DNA of 64,000 nt from Isoperla grammatica (Eukaryota > Arthropoda > Insecta > Plecoptera > Perlodidae). Below are positions 10,507 through 20,849 of the stretch, in pieces. The notes under the pieces were generated by a model. It made no database searches and had not been told where the DNA came from. It was given only the letters and a program-made list of their open reading frames with translations. Numbering within the stretch: the first letter of the stretch is position 1; each line of letters starts with the position of its first letter. The position numbers and the translations under genes are program-made. The stretch covers positions 3,892,343-3,956,342 of the forward strand of contig OX246744.1 of assembly GCA_945910005.1 (NCBI GenBank). Direction: 5' to 3'.

Positions 10507-10746
10507 TACTATCGTGGTTTGCCGGGTACAACCATGTCAAAAGGTGGCACAAATCCAACGTTTCGCCCATATTGCAATGGGCTTCTTCAGGGACCTCCGT
10601 GGAGTGTTGTTGATTTTGACTTGGAGTGTGATGTTAATGACTAGCAACACTCCACGGAGGTCCCTGAAGAAGCCCATTGCAATATGGGCGAACATTGGAT
10701 TGGTTCTACCTTTTGACACGGTTGTACCCGGAAAACCACGATAGTA
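10507..10746. mobile_element. foldback element with ~105-bp arms
   Basis: Nearly perfect inverted arms (10507-10613 and 10640-10746, ends TACTATCGTGG / CCACGATAGTA) surround a spacer of about 26 bases. Each arm carries an internal hairpin, GCCCAT..ATGGGC. Read from the minus strand of the left arm this gives CTGAAGA, the hairpin, then GAAACGTTGG, which matches the hammerhead ribozyme core CUGANGA-stem II-GAAA. The right arm has the mutated version GAACATTGG. No transposase is present. Confidence 0.85.
10585..10615 (-). ncRNA. hammerhead-ribozyme-like core motif (unproven)
   Basis: Minus-strand order is CTGAAGA, then stem II (GCCCAT-TGCAAT-ATGGGC, wholly complementary), then GAAAC. These are the invariant strand segments of a hammerhead core. 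Hammerheads are known in the terminal repeats of Penelope-like elements. Against it, I cannot find by eye a convincing stem I partner or the UH cleavage site after a stem III. The approximate span is given; the motif continues to about 10557 on the GAAAC side. Confidence 0.3.
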
Positions 10747-10763
10747 CAATTATTCACAATCAC

Positions 10764-10880
10764 TTTAAGGTGTAAGGTGTAAGATTTAAGTCGTAAGGTT
10801 TATGAAGAAAGGGGTTAATCAATGCTTACACCATACGCGTTACGCCTTACGACTTGCACCTTATGCGTAAGCCTTACAAC
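10764..10880. repeat. degenerate (AAGGTGT)-like short repeats
   Basis: Short words such as AAGGTGTAAG and their complements (CTTACACC, CTTACGACTTGCACC) recur on both strands, giving a weak hairpin. Origin unknown. Confidence 0.35.
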
Positions 10881-11165
10881 TGATTCTGAATCGCACTTTA
10901 CCCATCTCCATAATGTTAAAACTCATCTCATTCAAACTGCTGAAGAATGAAAACAAATGAATTGATCTGTTTAAACAAATAGTGCCTCCCAAAAAAAAAA
11001 AAAAGGTACAATCTGTAAAGAGTTTGGTGTTTGCATTTTATCTATATATTCAAAATATTATCGTTTACATTCAAATAATAATGCGCTTTTTGTAGTGACA
11101 TTCACAATGGTGATTTAGGATCTCAATCAAGGACCTTACTTCGCACGCTGCTAGCGGTTATTTAA

Positions 11166-11375
11166 ATAAAAACAAATAAAATAAATTCACAATTAGAGTC
11201 TACTCACTCAGTAACGAAACTGATTGGCAGTGGAGGACTTAAATTTAAAGCGACTAAACCAACCCTGTAGGCTCCAAACACCATCGACGAGTGAGCGATA
11301 ATAACCAATCAAAGATCGATATTTCAAATACGAAACATATGAATCAGTGATTGGACAGTGCGAACACCTGCGGAC
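11166..11375 (-). mobile_element. family A copy, 5'-truncated (~210 bp)
   Basis: It has the shared 3' domain and A/T-rich tail (left side) and reaches the 'cacctgcgg' segment before losing similarity. That is about 100 bases shorter at the 5' end than the copy at 4434-4745. Confidence 0.75.
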
Positions 11376-12017
11376 TTAAGTAGAGGTTTCTACTCGACGA
11401 ACAACTTTGCTGCGATTTAAACGAAACACCTGATCAACTAATGTGGTCTTGTAACGAGAATGCCGCGAAGTTATGCTTAATTGGACTTTGCCGAGTTATC
11501 GCAGGATCGAGTTAGTAATTACGCGGGATGGTGAACATCTAACTTTGTTAACTTTCCAATTGTGAATCTCTCGGTGGATGTTTTTTGTTGTTATGTTTCG
11601 TGTGAGTTGACAAAGTTTAGATTGTCTTGGGGGTTCAGTTCTTAGAACATAAGTTTATAAGATGCAGCGACTGCTGCATTTGTCTGCTGAAGCGTAGGTT
11701 TGCTGTGGCTTACTGAGATGCGAACTACTACTTACTAGATGCTTACTATATGCGAACTTTTAAACGGAAGTGAATTCTTCAACGAAACCAAGCGATCAGA
11801 GCGTGCTCCATGTTACTTTATCATAATACCAATCCGTAGATTTAAAAAAAATTAAGTAAACGTAAACATTTCAAATTAAAAAACTTCAAATTTAAAATTT
11901 AAAAATTTTAAGTATAAAAAATTTGGTTTTTTAAATAATTCCCTAATTATTAATTATATACACTGTTACAAAAAACTGATTACCATTGTAGCAAATTTAT
12001 AATTTGTATCTAAAATG

Positions 12018-12062
12018 ATGTGCTTTGTTGCTACGATTGTTTCAAAGTCACCGTTCAAACAT
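12018..12062 (-). repeat. family A 5'-end fragment
   Basis: This resembles the segment around 'tgcttcgttgctaggacggctccaaagtcaccgttta' with several changes. A similar isolated fragment lies at 20480-20520. Low conservation makes the assignment uncertain. Confidence 0.35.
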
Positions 12063-12158
12063 ATACGCCGTTTAATTTTCATGATAGCTACCTTGAAAGT
12101 TGAAACTATCCTATATCGGGACCATCGGGGTCTCATGACATCTTCAGATTCATACGAC

Positions 12159-12755
12159 CAGTGCTTTTTTTCTAAAATAAAGTTAACCGGTACGTTCGGT
12201 ATAATGTTTCATGTAACTGGCGTGGTATAGCTGGGGTCTGGGGCGAAGCCCCAGCCGCCGGAGGCAAATTCGCCGTAGGCGAAACAAATTTGGGGTACTG
12301 CATTAAGTTTGATGGCCAAAAACGCATTTTTAAGGCGGATTTGTATCGTAGATATCGACGAAATATGAAGCTTATGTTGCATAGATCATGACTGGGATTA
12401 GATCCTGTGTCCACACGATCGAGCAGCGTCCGCAGAAAACATAAAATATCTTTTCGAAAAACGTGCCAATAGTGATGGTTTCATTGTAATAAGACGGAAA
12501 CTAAAATTATTTTAAGAAGTGATTTACTACATGTCACACCGATGTCACCAGCAGGTGGCAACATCCTTATATTACAAAATGAAACATATTTTGGAGTCAC
12601 ACAAGCCTGTCACACTGCACAATTCAAAGTTATTCACGCGCTTCAAGGCTAATCGTAGCGTACCGGCTATAGTGTGACTTTATTGCCTTTTACCGGTACG
12701 CCTCTTGTGTTAGCCGGTACGCGTACCGGCTCGTACCGGCCGAAAAAAAGCCCTG
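12159..12755. mobile_element. non-autonomous hAT-type DNA transposon (597 bp)
   Basis: Terminal inverted repeats are CAGTGCTTTTTTTC at the left and, in reverse complement, CAGGGCTTTTTTTC at the right. Both are flanked by a perfect 8-bp target duplication CATACGAC (12151-12158 and 12756-12763). An 8-bp duplication with CAGKG ends is the hAT signature. Several CCGGTAC/GTACCGG motifs near both ends look like subterminal transposase-binding repeats. No transposase is encoded; the 80-codon frame at 12172-12414 is unrecognised. Confidence 0.88.
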
Positions 12756-12941
12756 CATACGACTATAACGTTTTTGTGCACATTCCGATAGGGACCTCTG
12801 AATAACAAACGAGTACGACCCCTCCCTACAGTTCCTTCCACAATACGAGCAAAGAGATTAAATACTAGCATCTCTTTCAATAAGGTCGTGGGAGTCTGTT
12901 TTGGTTTAGTCGTGGTCGTTTGTTGTGGTGGGGGTTTAGAC

Positions 12942-12961
12942 GGGGGGGGGGGGGGGGGGGG
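12942..12961. repeat. poly(G) tract, G20
   Basis: An uninterrupted 20-base guanine run follows a G-rich approach. Confidence 0.95.
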
Positions 12962-13068
12962 TAAATGAAGGGTTATTTGTCAACAGCACTGAAACACGCA
13001 ACACTAGTTTCATGAAGTGCAATGGTGACAGATTTCGAATCGGAAACTGCGGTTTTATTGTCCGAATG

Positions 13069-13074
<6 letters not shown>

Positions 13075-13114
<40 letters not shown>
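13075..13114. repeat. (GA)n microsatellite
   Basis: About 20 GA units. The serine/leucine-rich frames on the minus strand at 12936-13170 are products of this repeat. Confidence 0.95.
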
Positions 13115-13118
<4 letters not shown>

Positions 13119-13119
13119 A

Positions 13120-14300
13120 GCAGATATTGACTCGAGCGTGTGTACCACAGAAAGTTTGATATAGAACCAAGTTGAATCGATTGTATATAAGCTCTTGTAG
13201 TTAATTTAAAACTATGTTTACAAACATTTTAGTACTGACTTGGATTAAGTTTGGTGTGAACACAATACTGGACATAATGTCTCGCTAAACTATGACCAAA
13301 CATATCTGGTGTCATGGGTTAAGTTACACCCGTGTTCACCTACCCATTACTACTCTCGTCTTATCGACAAATGCATAAACGCCAGGGCGTCTTCCGACAA
13401 CACGCCTTGCACACTATAAAATGTTAAGGGGTTGGACAAAACACGACAAAACAAAAATAGGCTAACAGTCTTCTAAATTTCAAAATATCTCACTCTACTT
13501 TCAAAATTCGCAGACAAAAATTTAAAAAAAGGAGAATAAAAATATGAAACTTAAATTCCGTCTAAAAAGTTTAAATTGATTGCAAAATCTCTGTGCGTCC
13601 CTTTCTATATCTATATAAGTTTATCGCAATATATATCTATATACTGTAAAATCTGTCGAGTTCCTATCACTTTTATGAAGGTTTACTACCATATTATACG
13701 TGTCGATGAAAGGGGCCAATTGAATACGGCCATCTCTTCTATTTATTACGAGAAAACCTTAATGAAGGAATATATTACAAATGAACCCCATTTGAATAAT
13801 TGCCCCCCCCTCTCTCTCCCTCTCTCTATATCTCCTGATGCAAATTCCATTCTTATATTTACTCAAGGATAGATTGGCATAATGGTGGCTCCGTGTATAA
13901 TATTAGCTTTGTCAAGATGGGGAATTGCGCACTTCATGAAATAGTTTAGTTCACAGTGAACTCAGCTAAGTTTATTACAAGCAACTGCAAAGTGAGTCAA
14001 ATGAGCTCTCAAAATGAAGGTCGAGAATATTATATAATATGTACGTTGTAAGAAAAAGAAGCTTTGTTCTTCATCTAGTTCAAAATTAATAAATAAATAA
14101 TTACAATAGAATAGATGAAGACTCTGTTAGAAGAATGTTGTGTTTATAGTTTTCTCTCAGAAGTGGAAAATAATAGAACACCGCTCTGCTGCAGCAAATT
14201 CTTCCCCTTTTAGACCATAATTTATTTTGAAAGAACCAACTTTAATTGTTTTTCTTATCTCTCTCCCGTTTGAAAAAAAGTCAGTTTACACAAATTTGTA
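13120..14300. other. AT-rich stretch, no feature recognised
   Basis: A short CT-rich run occurs at 13803-13830. The open frame at 13576-13872 is unrecognised and low in complexity at its end. Confidence 0.5.
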
Positions 14301-14520
14301 TCCTAACTGTTTTACTTAGGATCACTGCCATTGGCCGGATTTATAAAACGTCGCCATTGGCTGGGCTAAGAATTGTAGCTATAAGATCTAACTTTGCTAC
14401 TGTTTCGTTAAATCCTAATTCTTAAGAAAATGTGTAAACGCCAAAACCCTTTTGGCTTGATTTGATTTTGTTAACCCTAACATCTTAATTAAATATGTAA
14501 GCCGATCTTTACGTGTGTTA

Positions 14521-14660
14521 GGCCCGATTTTTCAATTGTTTAACGGGTCGTTAACGGGGCCGTTAGCTTACGGTCCGTAATCTGTAACCCAACATACCCC
14601 ATGCAGACAACGGACCGTCAGCTAACCCACCCCGTTAAAGACGGTTTGAAAAACCGTGCC
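14521..14660. mobile_element. palindromic MITE, copy 1 (140 bp)
   Basis: The ends GGCCCGATTTTTCAA and TTGAAAAACCGTGCC are inverted, and the interior is strongly self-complementary (TTAACGGGGCCGTTAGC..ACGGTCCGT against ACGGACCGTCAGCTAAC). A flanking TA on both sides suggests a TA target duplication. A second copy lies at 16107-16245. Confidence 0.75.
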
Positions 14661-14816
14661 TAAGGTCCAGTCTTACAATGTCCCAATAATTACTACTTAT
14701 TCGTCGAATAGCTTATTTTCTCCATGGCAACCACCAATGAAAACCTTTGAAATCCTTTTAATAGCTTAATTGTTACAAATAACTTTCTAATTAGGAGATT
14801 GTAAGACCAGCCCCTA
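14661..14816. mobile_element. MITE with GGTCCAGTCTTACAAT ends
   Basis: Left end TAAGGTCCAGTCTTACAATG and right end ATTGTAAGACCAGCCCCTA are inverted repeats. It abuts the element at 14521-14660 directly. A partial relative in the other orientation lies at about 29636-29690 (TTAGGCCCAGT.., then AATTAGAAAGTTA). Confidence 0.6.
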
Positions 14817-15044
14817 GTCAACATTGTGGAACGGGTTACAACTATATCTAACTTGGTAGTTCGCCGAGCCTCCGCTAGTCGGATATCAACACGACATTGA
14901 CAAAACGCAACGAAATGTTTTACTGTATCACTTCCCTCGCAGTCGAATCCATCAGCTCCTTGGATAGACTAATCTCTTGTCTGGCATGAAAGAAGGCGGG
15001 AGATAGTACACACACGGGCTAATGCGTCTCTTATCTCTTGGTAG

Positions 15045-15075
15045 CAGAGTAGCTGAGTAGCTGTAGCTGTAGCTC
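15045..15075. repeat. short (TAGCTG)n-like tract
   Basis: AGTAGCTGAGTAGCTGTAGC is a small tandem run with no further significance seen. Confidence 0.6.
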
Positions 15076-16106
15076 TGTCCCTTCCTCCCTGGGGAGACAT
15101 CCATCCTGACAACGATACAGCCGATGCGACAAGAACGGAAAACGGGAAATTCAAAAGGAAAACATCGAGGAAAACGCAAGAGAAAAAAACAAGAGTGAAT
15201 GTATATATAGATGAACATATGTTGACTCGTAGGTTTTTGCGGACCGATGGATGTAGATGTTGCACGTTGACTGCCGCGCTCTTTCTTGAGACAATTTTGG
15301 TCCTTAAAACGGTCCTTTAATGACCAAAATTGTTCTTAAAACCTGCTACACACATATATTTATATGTCCACTGTTTTGTGGAAACGGATGTAAACTATAA
15401 TATTATGAAATTGCCTCAACATAAAGTTGTCCCATGTTCTCATGCTTACTACATAGCCAAGTCCTTTATTACCAACTTAATTTTCTACTTCTCTATTTCC
15501 TATCATCACATTGAAAATATACATGTTCATTAAGTGGGATCATAGTTTGTTTAATATTTTAGAAAACCATAGCAACGTTAGTTCTTATACTTAAAATTCT
15601 TAGCCCAGCCAATGAGAGGCGACGTTTTATAAATCCGGCCAATGGTCGCCATCCTAAGTAAAACAGTTGAACAAATAAAATCTCAAACCTTATATCTTAA
15701 ATAAGTGAGCAAACCCACCTCAAGAGATAAAGTTGTGCCGTAATATGGTGAACAGGTGGGAGTGTATGACTGATAAACTACTACAAAGAAAGTCACTCAC
15801 TCTAATCTGTCTCTAATTAGGTTCATGTTATGCGGGACAAAAGCACAATATCCCGGCCATTTATCATTATAATCTACAGTATTATTGTCTAGTTTCAAAA
15901 TAATAATTAAAATTTCACAAATTAATTCAAGTGATTAATATAGATTGTAGACTGTGTTTAAATTAGTGGTTATGGTTTGATTTCATTGTTTTTCATTTAT
16001 TTTTGAGAGAAATATCCAGAAGAAGAGAGACAGTGAGATTGATATAGTGAGAGAAAGAAAAAAGAGAATATTTGTGGGAGTGTTTAAAGTCTGATAAGGC
16101 TATTTA

Positions 16107-16245
16107 GACCCGGTTCTTCAATCGGTTAACGGGTCGTTAACGGGGCCGTTAGCTGACGGTCCGTAAACTGTAACCCAATAAACCCTATGCAGATAACGGA
16201 CCGTCAGTTAAAGGCCCCGTTAATGACCTATCGAGAAACCTCGAA
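16107..16245. mobile_element. palindromic MITE, copy 2
   Basis: It is highly similar to 14521-14660 through CGGGTCGTTAACGGGGCCGT, ACGGTCCGTAA and ACGGACCGTCAG. The right end is eroded (GACCTATCGAGAAACCTCG). It lies outside the 14303-15671 element, so the two copies are independent insertions or one moved locally. Confidence 0.7.
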
Positions 16246-16861
16246 AAAAATCCGAGTAAGTAGGAGAAAACATATTATATACATAATACAATTTTCACAA
16301 CTTCTATTTTTGACAGCCTGCAGTATTCTTTCATAATTTTATCATCAGACGATAGACTAAAGTTTACCACGTGCAGATGCCCCTATGTTTATATCACATA
16401 AGTACTACTATGCGAATAGAAAACTCTTAGAGCAACTGAAAATCAAGATGCAGACCACAAGGTATAAAATTAACACTTTTCTGCAACAATAAAAAAAAAA
16501 AATTGTAGTTAAAAACAAAATACAGTTTTGTTGTGAGGTTATTATGTTAAAATGCCGCAGGTGCAGATATCTACGCAATAGGAACAGGAGAAGGAATAGG
16601 ATCATTTTACATCATTGTTATCAGATGCAAACATGAAATATAAACATAAATAAATAAATAATTAATTTATGGAATCCGAATACAGCTCTATGGGATGCCA
16701 GTTTCAAATAAAGGCTTTCTATAATAACCAATGCCAGTAGGGATATATTATGACATGCTATGATTGCAAAACAATCAAACACGCTTTAAGCAATGCTAGA
16801 ATACATTCAAATATTATGTTTTCGATATAATTACATATTGTAAATAAGAATTTTTTTCGCA

Positions 16862-17055
16862 CTGTTCAATCACTGATTCATTTGTTTCGTATTTGAAATA
16901 TAGATCTTTGATTGGTTATCGCTCACTCGTCGATGGTGTTCGGGGCCTACAGGGTTGGTTTAGTCGCTTTAAATTAAAGTCCCCCACTGAAAATCAGTTT
17001 CGTTACTGAGTGGGTAGACTCTAATTGTGAATTTATTTTATTTTATTTATTTAAT
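16862..17055 (+). mobile_element. family A copy, 5'-truncated (~195 bp)
   Basis: Sense orientation on the plus strand. It starts at 'cactgttcaatcactgattca' and ends with (TTTA)n. The 3' hairpin is clear: CCCACT (16983-16988) pairs with AGTGGG (17009-17014), with an inner CAGT/ACTG pair. Confidence 0.8.
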
Positions 17056-17930
17056 AACGTGTATTGGCTAGAAAACACTTATTAGCAAAGGCAAAATGAA
17101 TGTATCCGTAAAATGAGAGACAACTATTAGCCTATTACGTGTACACGCTCCTTTTCAAAACCAGGGTTCTAGACATAATTTTTATTTTTCAAATAAAAAT
17201 CTATTTCCAACAACTCAGCAATCTACCTACACAACAAACAATGTAATATTCATCCACACTCATGTGCCGCTGACACCCAACATAACATGATTATCTTCTT
17301 TGTACGTAAGCCGCTGACAAACCCACACATGTCAGCTTACGCAGGTTTTAAAAGGCTTTATCTAGTTAACAATTTACACACTACTTGTAAAACACAACGT
17401 CGATAAAAAAACTTCACCTGCAGCAGTTTTTTCTAAAACAAAATGTCACAGTTGAATCTTTTCATTGCATTGTTTTTTTTTTTTTTTTTATTGATATGAT
17501 CAAACCTTTGGGGATTGTCTAGTTGTCAAAAGCAGTTTGCTTTACCGTTTGATAGACTTTTGTAAATATTAATTCGAACACAATGTACGGAAATTGTATG
17601 CATTACACTTTTTCAAAGTAATGAAATTGTTGACGTTTTTCACGAGTTTGAGGACCACTTGTCATGATAGGTCATCTTTGATTGATGGAGAGTAGACTTT
17701 TAAACTGGAGCTCTGTGTGACTGGTCGGTGATTCGATTTGGTTTTTAAATTATCTTCGTTTAAAAAAATATATGAACGTAAATTCTCCTTTTGCCGCGAG
17801 GTAGAATTTTGCCCAAAGTGACTCCGCTAGTCAATCGAGGCGAGGAAATGAGAGGGTTCCTATTTATCTTGCCCTCCACTTAACAATTTTAACTTTGTCT
17901 TTCTCCTCTGACGTCATATACCTAGTTGCA
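17056..17930. other. AT-rich stretch with one CRE palindrome
   Basis: TGACGTCA occurs at 17909-17916, close to the left target duplication of the next element. A T16 run lies near 17475. No gene is seen. Confidence 0.5.
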
Positions 17931-17936
17931 GAGTAC

Positions 17937-18861
17937 CAGTGGCGGCTGGTGGGGGGAGGCAAGGGAGGCCGGGCCTCCTCAAACATTTCTGAAGGGAGGA
18001 GGATTAATCTTGTCTGTGATCTTGTTTAAAATGGTTCTATGTATTTTAATGTTCATCTTAGATAATATACATATTTATCGTAAAAGTTGTCAAACAAAAA
18101 ATGTTCAACGTTTCAAAATTTCGCGCCTCTTCAGAATGTGGCTGCTAGCCGCGTTGAACCAGTAGAAACGCGAGGAACTTTGTGAGCCCGGGCCTCAGCT
18201 CTACGGTACCTGAGCGGGGTGCGGGGGAATGCGGTATGCATACTCCCGCCCTCCCCGCCTAAGTTGCTGCCTGTGTTATAAGATGCCAGAGGAGGCCGGC
18301 CGCTTCGTTTCTTTTCGGAATTTTCACGGAAATAACCGAGTCGCCCGCTTCCCGTAATATCTCATACTCTACTCAGCAGTTTGTAGTTTGCAGGGGATTG
18401 TCGGTTGTTTTTCTGCTGTTGTTCTTCCTGTGTTGTTGCTTGATTCAATGAAGTCAAATATAGTGGACGAGTTATTAGTGCGACCATTAACGAGACATGC
18501 TTCGAGGAAAGAGTAAATAAAGATTTAAAATAAGACGGAGGACTGAAACCAGCTTTGCCATTACTGCAAAGGGATGGAGAGAAACAGCGCGAGTTTTGTT
18601 CGTTATGGTATGGAGATTGTTATGGTTAATGGCAAGTGTCGTCTACTTAAATCTGGAAACTTAAAACCACATCCACAGCTACATTATAACAACTTAAACA
18701 ACGTAGAAAAATTCAGTTTTAAAAAAATCGACCTGCGGGACAAACTGGGGGGCTCGCCCCCCAGACCCCCCTGAACTGCCGCTAATTTCCATTGTTTACA
18801 TATTCGATCTTTCTTGAATTGTCCTGGCCTCCGTATTATTTTATACCACGAGCCGCCACTG
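17937..18861. mobile_element. non-autonomous hAT-type DNA transposon (925 bp)
   Basis: Inverted ends CAGTGGCGGCTGGTGG (left) and CAGTGGCGGCTCGTGG (right, reverse complement) are bounded by a perfect 8-bp duplication CAGAGTAC (17929-17936 and 18862-18869). This is a textbook hAT footprint. The interior is GC-richer than its surroundings (18180-18330 and 18740-18780). Open frames of 79 and 66 codons are not recognisable transposase, so it is probably a deletion derivative. On the minus strand near 18107-18133 it carries CTGAAGA..GAAACGTTG, like the core motif at 10507-10746. Confidence 0.88.
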
Positions 18862-19210
18862 CAGAGTACATAATACAAAAATGATCGTATATTCATTAGT
18901 AATACTAACAGTTTCACGCGCTTTTCGAGTCAGAGGGTATCAAAAACGATGTTTGCAACTTAAAAATACGTACAAGAGCCGACCACGCAAATACGCAATA
19001 ACGTTAGGAATTGTTGATATTAATAAACCTTCTAGTCAAATAATACGAAAAGCTAAACGTGTAATTTTGAGTTTCTAGCATATAAATATTATCAATAACT
19101 TCTTATCGAAAGACTGCCTTTACGAATGTGTGAAAGAATGCCAGAAAACTGTCGATTTTCGTAGAAACAGTGTGCATGAAAGAGGCAGTAGATAACGGAT
19201 CTGGGGTCGG

Positions 19211-19426
19211 TATAGTTGAGAAACTGTAAGAATGACGGCCCCTCCTTATCCCACCACAGCTACCCGACCCCCCTCAACTCCGTGACAACCTAACAAAATG
19301 AAATGCATAACTGAAAATCAGTTTGTTTCAGTTGTTCAGTTTGTTGTTTCATGGAGTTGAGGGGGGGTCGGGTAGCAGTGGAGGGGATAAGGAGGGGGCC
19401 GTCATTCTTACAGTTTCTCAACTATA
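19211..19426. mobile_element. 216-bp foldback element
   Basis: Arms of about 75 bases (TATAGTTGAGAAACTGTAAG..; the right end ..AACTATA is its complement) pair almost perfectly apart from a few bases around CCACAGCTA/TAGCAGTGG. They enclose a ~65-base A/T-rich spacer. The spacer includes a stretch like the family A 3' hairpin (ACTGAAAATCAGTTTG). The arms are unusually G/C-rich (GGGGCCGTCATTC, GGGTCGGG) for this window. Confidence 0.8.
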
Positions 19427-19978
19427 TGAGAGTAGTTCGATTCGATCGCGGCTAGTATATTCACAAGACATGACATTTACACGAAAGGGTGTTGGCAGAA
19501 AAGAGCACTGCTCAAAAAACAATTATTGCTGACTGCCATTGGAGACTTAAAATAGCTTTACACGTTAACACTGCGTACAATAATAACAACAACTTATCAA
19601 AACATAAAAATAATGCAGGGCTATTAAAATATTCTAAATATAGCTAGTTACAATAACAAGTACAAAACAAAACAAATTGCAAATGTATACCATGGCAATT
19701 GCAAGTACTTACAATCTAAACTATATGAGTTGGGTTAATCTGCCATAAACATATTTCAGCTTCATGAAAGTTAATTTAAATGAACATAATAATAACACTA
19801 AGCAGGCTAATCACGAATATTACCTCACACCACACAATATCCGCTTTGATTCTGGCAGTAAAAGTTGCTCGACATCACATTCCGAACCGTGTACGTGTTT
19901 TTAAAATACAGCCACTCTGTGATTTACAGCTAATTCCGCTGAATCAATATTTACTTTACCGATGTAACAGGTGGAGTA

Positions 19979-19990
19979 GGGGGGGGGGGG
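19979..19990. repeat. poly(G) tract, G12
   Basis: A 12-base guanine run is followed by AGTA and a further G7. Confidence 0.9.
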
Positions 19991-20311
19991 AGTAGGGGGG
20001 GAAACACACACAGTGAAAGCCAGGCTTTGGAAGTATTAACTTTTTAATTCGTGAATCCCTGGTAAAGTTGTCAACATGGACAGAACCGTATAAATAAAAG
20101 GTGTATATAAATATACACATTATTTTGTCTGGACTGGGTTCATTATTTTAGGGGTGTGTTAGAGTGCATATATTTTAAATTCAACATAGTTTAAAGTTCC
20201 ACCTCCTAGTTATGTGACCACCACCCAGCGGTACAAATATGACTGATTATATATAATATAATATGATATGAATAAAATATGATGTGATTGTCGGGTTGTC
20301 ACGGGGGTAAA

Positions 20312-20325
20312 GGGGGGGGGGGGGG
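20312..20325. repeat. poly(G) tract, G14
   Basis: A 14-base guanine run in otherwise AT-rich DNA. Confidence 0.9.
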
Positions 20326-20479
20326 ATCATAGCGATGGAGGGGAGCGACCAAATAAGAAAATCTCAACTCTACTAGAGGTGAATAATGTGGTGTTTTCCT
20401 CCATACTATAATACAGAAATGTGTATTTTTAGTCTATATATATACCCACTCAGTTATATGTTCAGTAGGGGATTTATAA

Positions 20480-20520
20480 TGTGCTTTGTTGCTATGACGG
20501 CTCCACATTCACCGTTTAAA
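20480..20520 (-). repeat. family A 5'-end fragment
   Basis: 'gtgctttgttgctatgacgg' followed by 'ctccacattcaccgttta' matches the 5' part of family A with few changes. The rest of the element is absent, so this is a relic. Confidence 0.5.
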
Positions 20521-20825
20521 TGTTCATCCATATCATAAGCTAGACTAAAGCCAAGTTTTTTAGTTAAAACACCCAGCGAATCTTGCACCTTTAGCATTGA
20601 AAGCAGGATAAACATGACATTGTTGGTTTTAATTGAAATGAGTTGAAGGATAAGAGTGTTGTTCTAATATTTGTTATGCATGTTAGTAGAAGTTTTAGTG
20701 AAATTAAACTCGAAATTATACTTTGGAATAAAATTCTTGTGTTTGAACTATGTGGTTCATTTCCATATTTAACATTTCCATATTTAAGAGCCAGCCTCGT
20801 TGATGAAACCCCTTCCCACCTCCTA

Positions 20826-20843
20826 CCCCCCCCCCCCCCCCCC
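20826..20843. repeat. poly(C) tract, C18
   Basis: An 18-base cytosine run within a C-rich neighbourhood. Confidence 0.95.
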
Positions 20844-20849
20844 TCCCCA

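Larger units (their letters stand above)
14303..15671. mobile_element. ~1.37-kb element with ~110-bp inverted ends
   Basis: Segment 14303-14412 is matched in reverse complement by 15562-15671. Shared blocks include AACTGTTTTACTTAGGAT, CATTGGCCGGATTTATAAAA, CGTCGCC, ATTGGCTGGGCTAAGAATT and CTAAC.TTGCTA. The interior holds two further miniature elements (14521-14660 and 14661-14816) back to back. No transposase is seen. It could be a non-autonomous DNA transposon later invaded by smaller ones, or two inverted copies of one 110-bp repeat that happen to lie close together. Confidence 0.6.

Noticed and set aside
12936..13170. Serine/leucine-rich secreted-like peptide frames
   Set aside because: They are produced by the (GA)n microsatellite and the G20 tract.
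15330..15533. 67-codon frame with hydrophobic stretches
   Set aside because: It lies inside the 14303-15671 mobile element and shows no known domain or signal.
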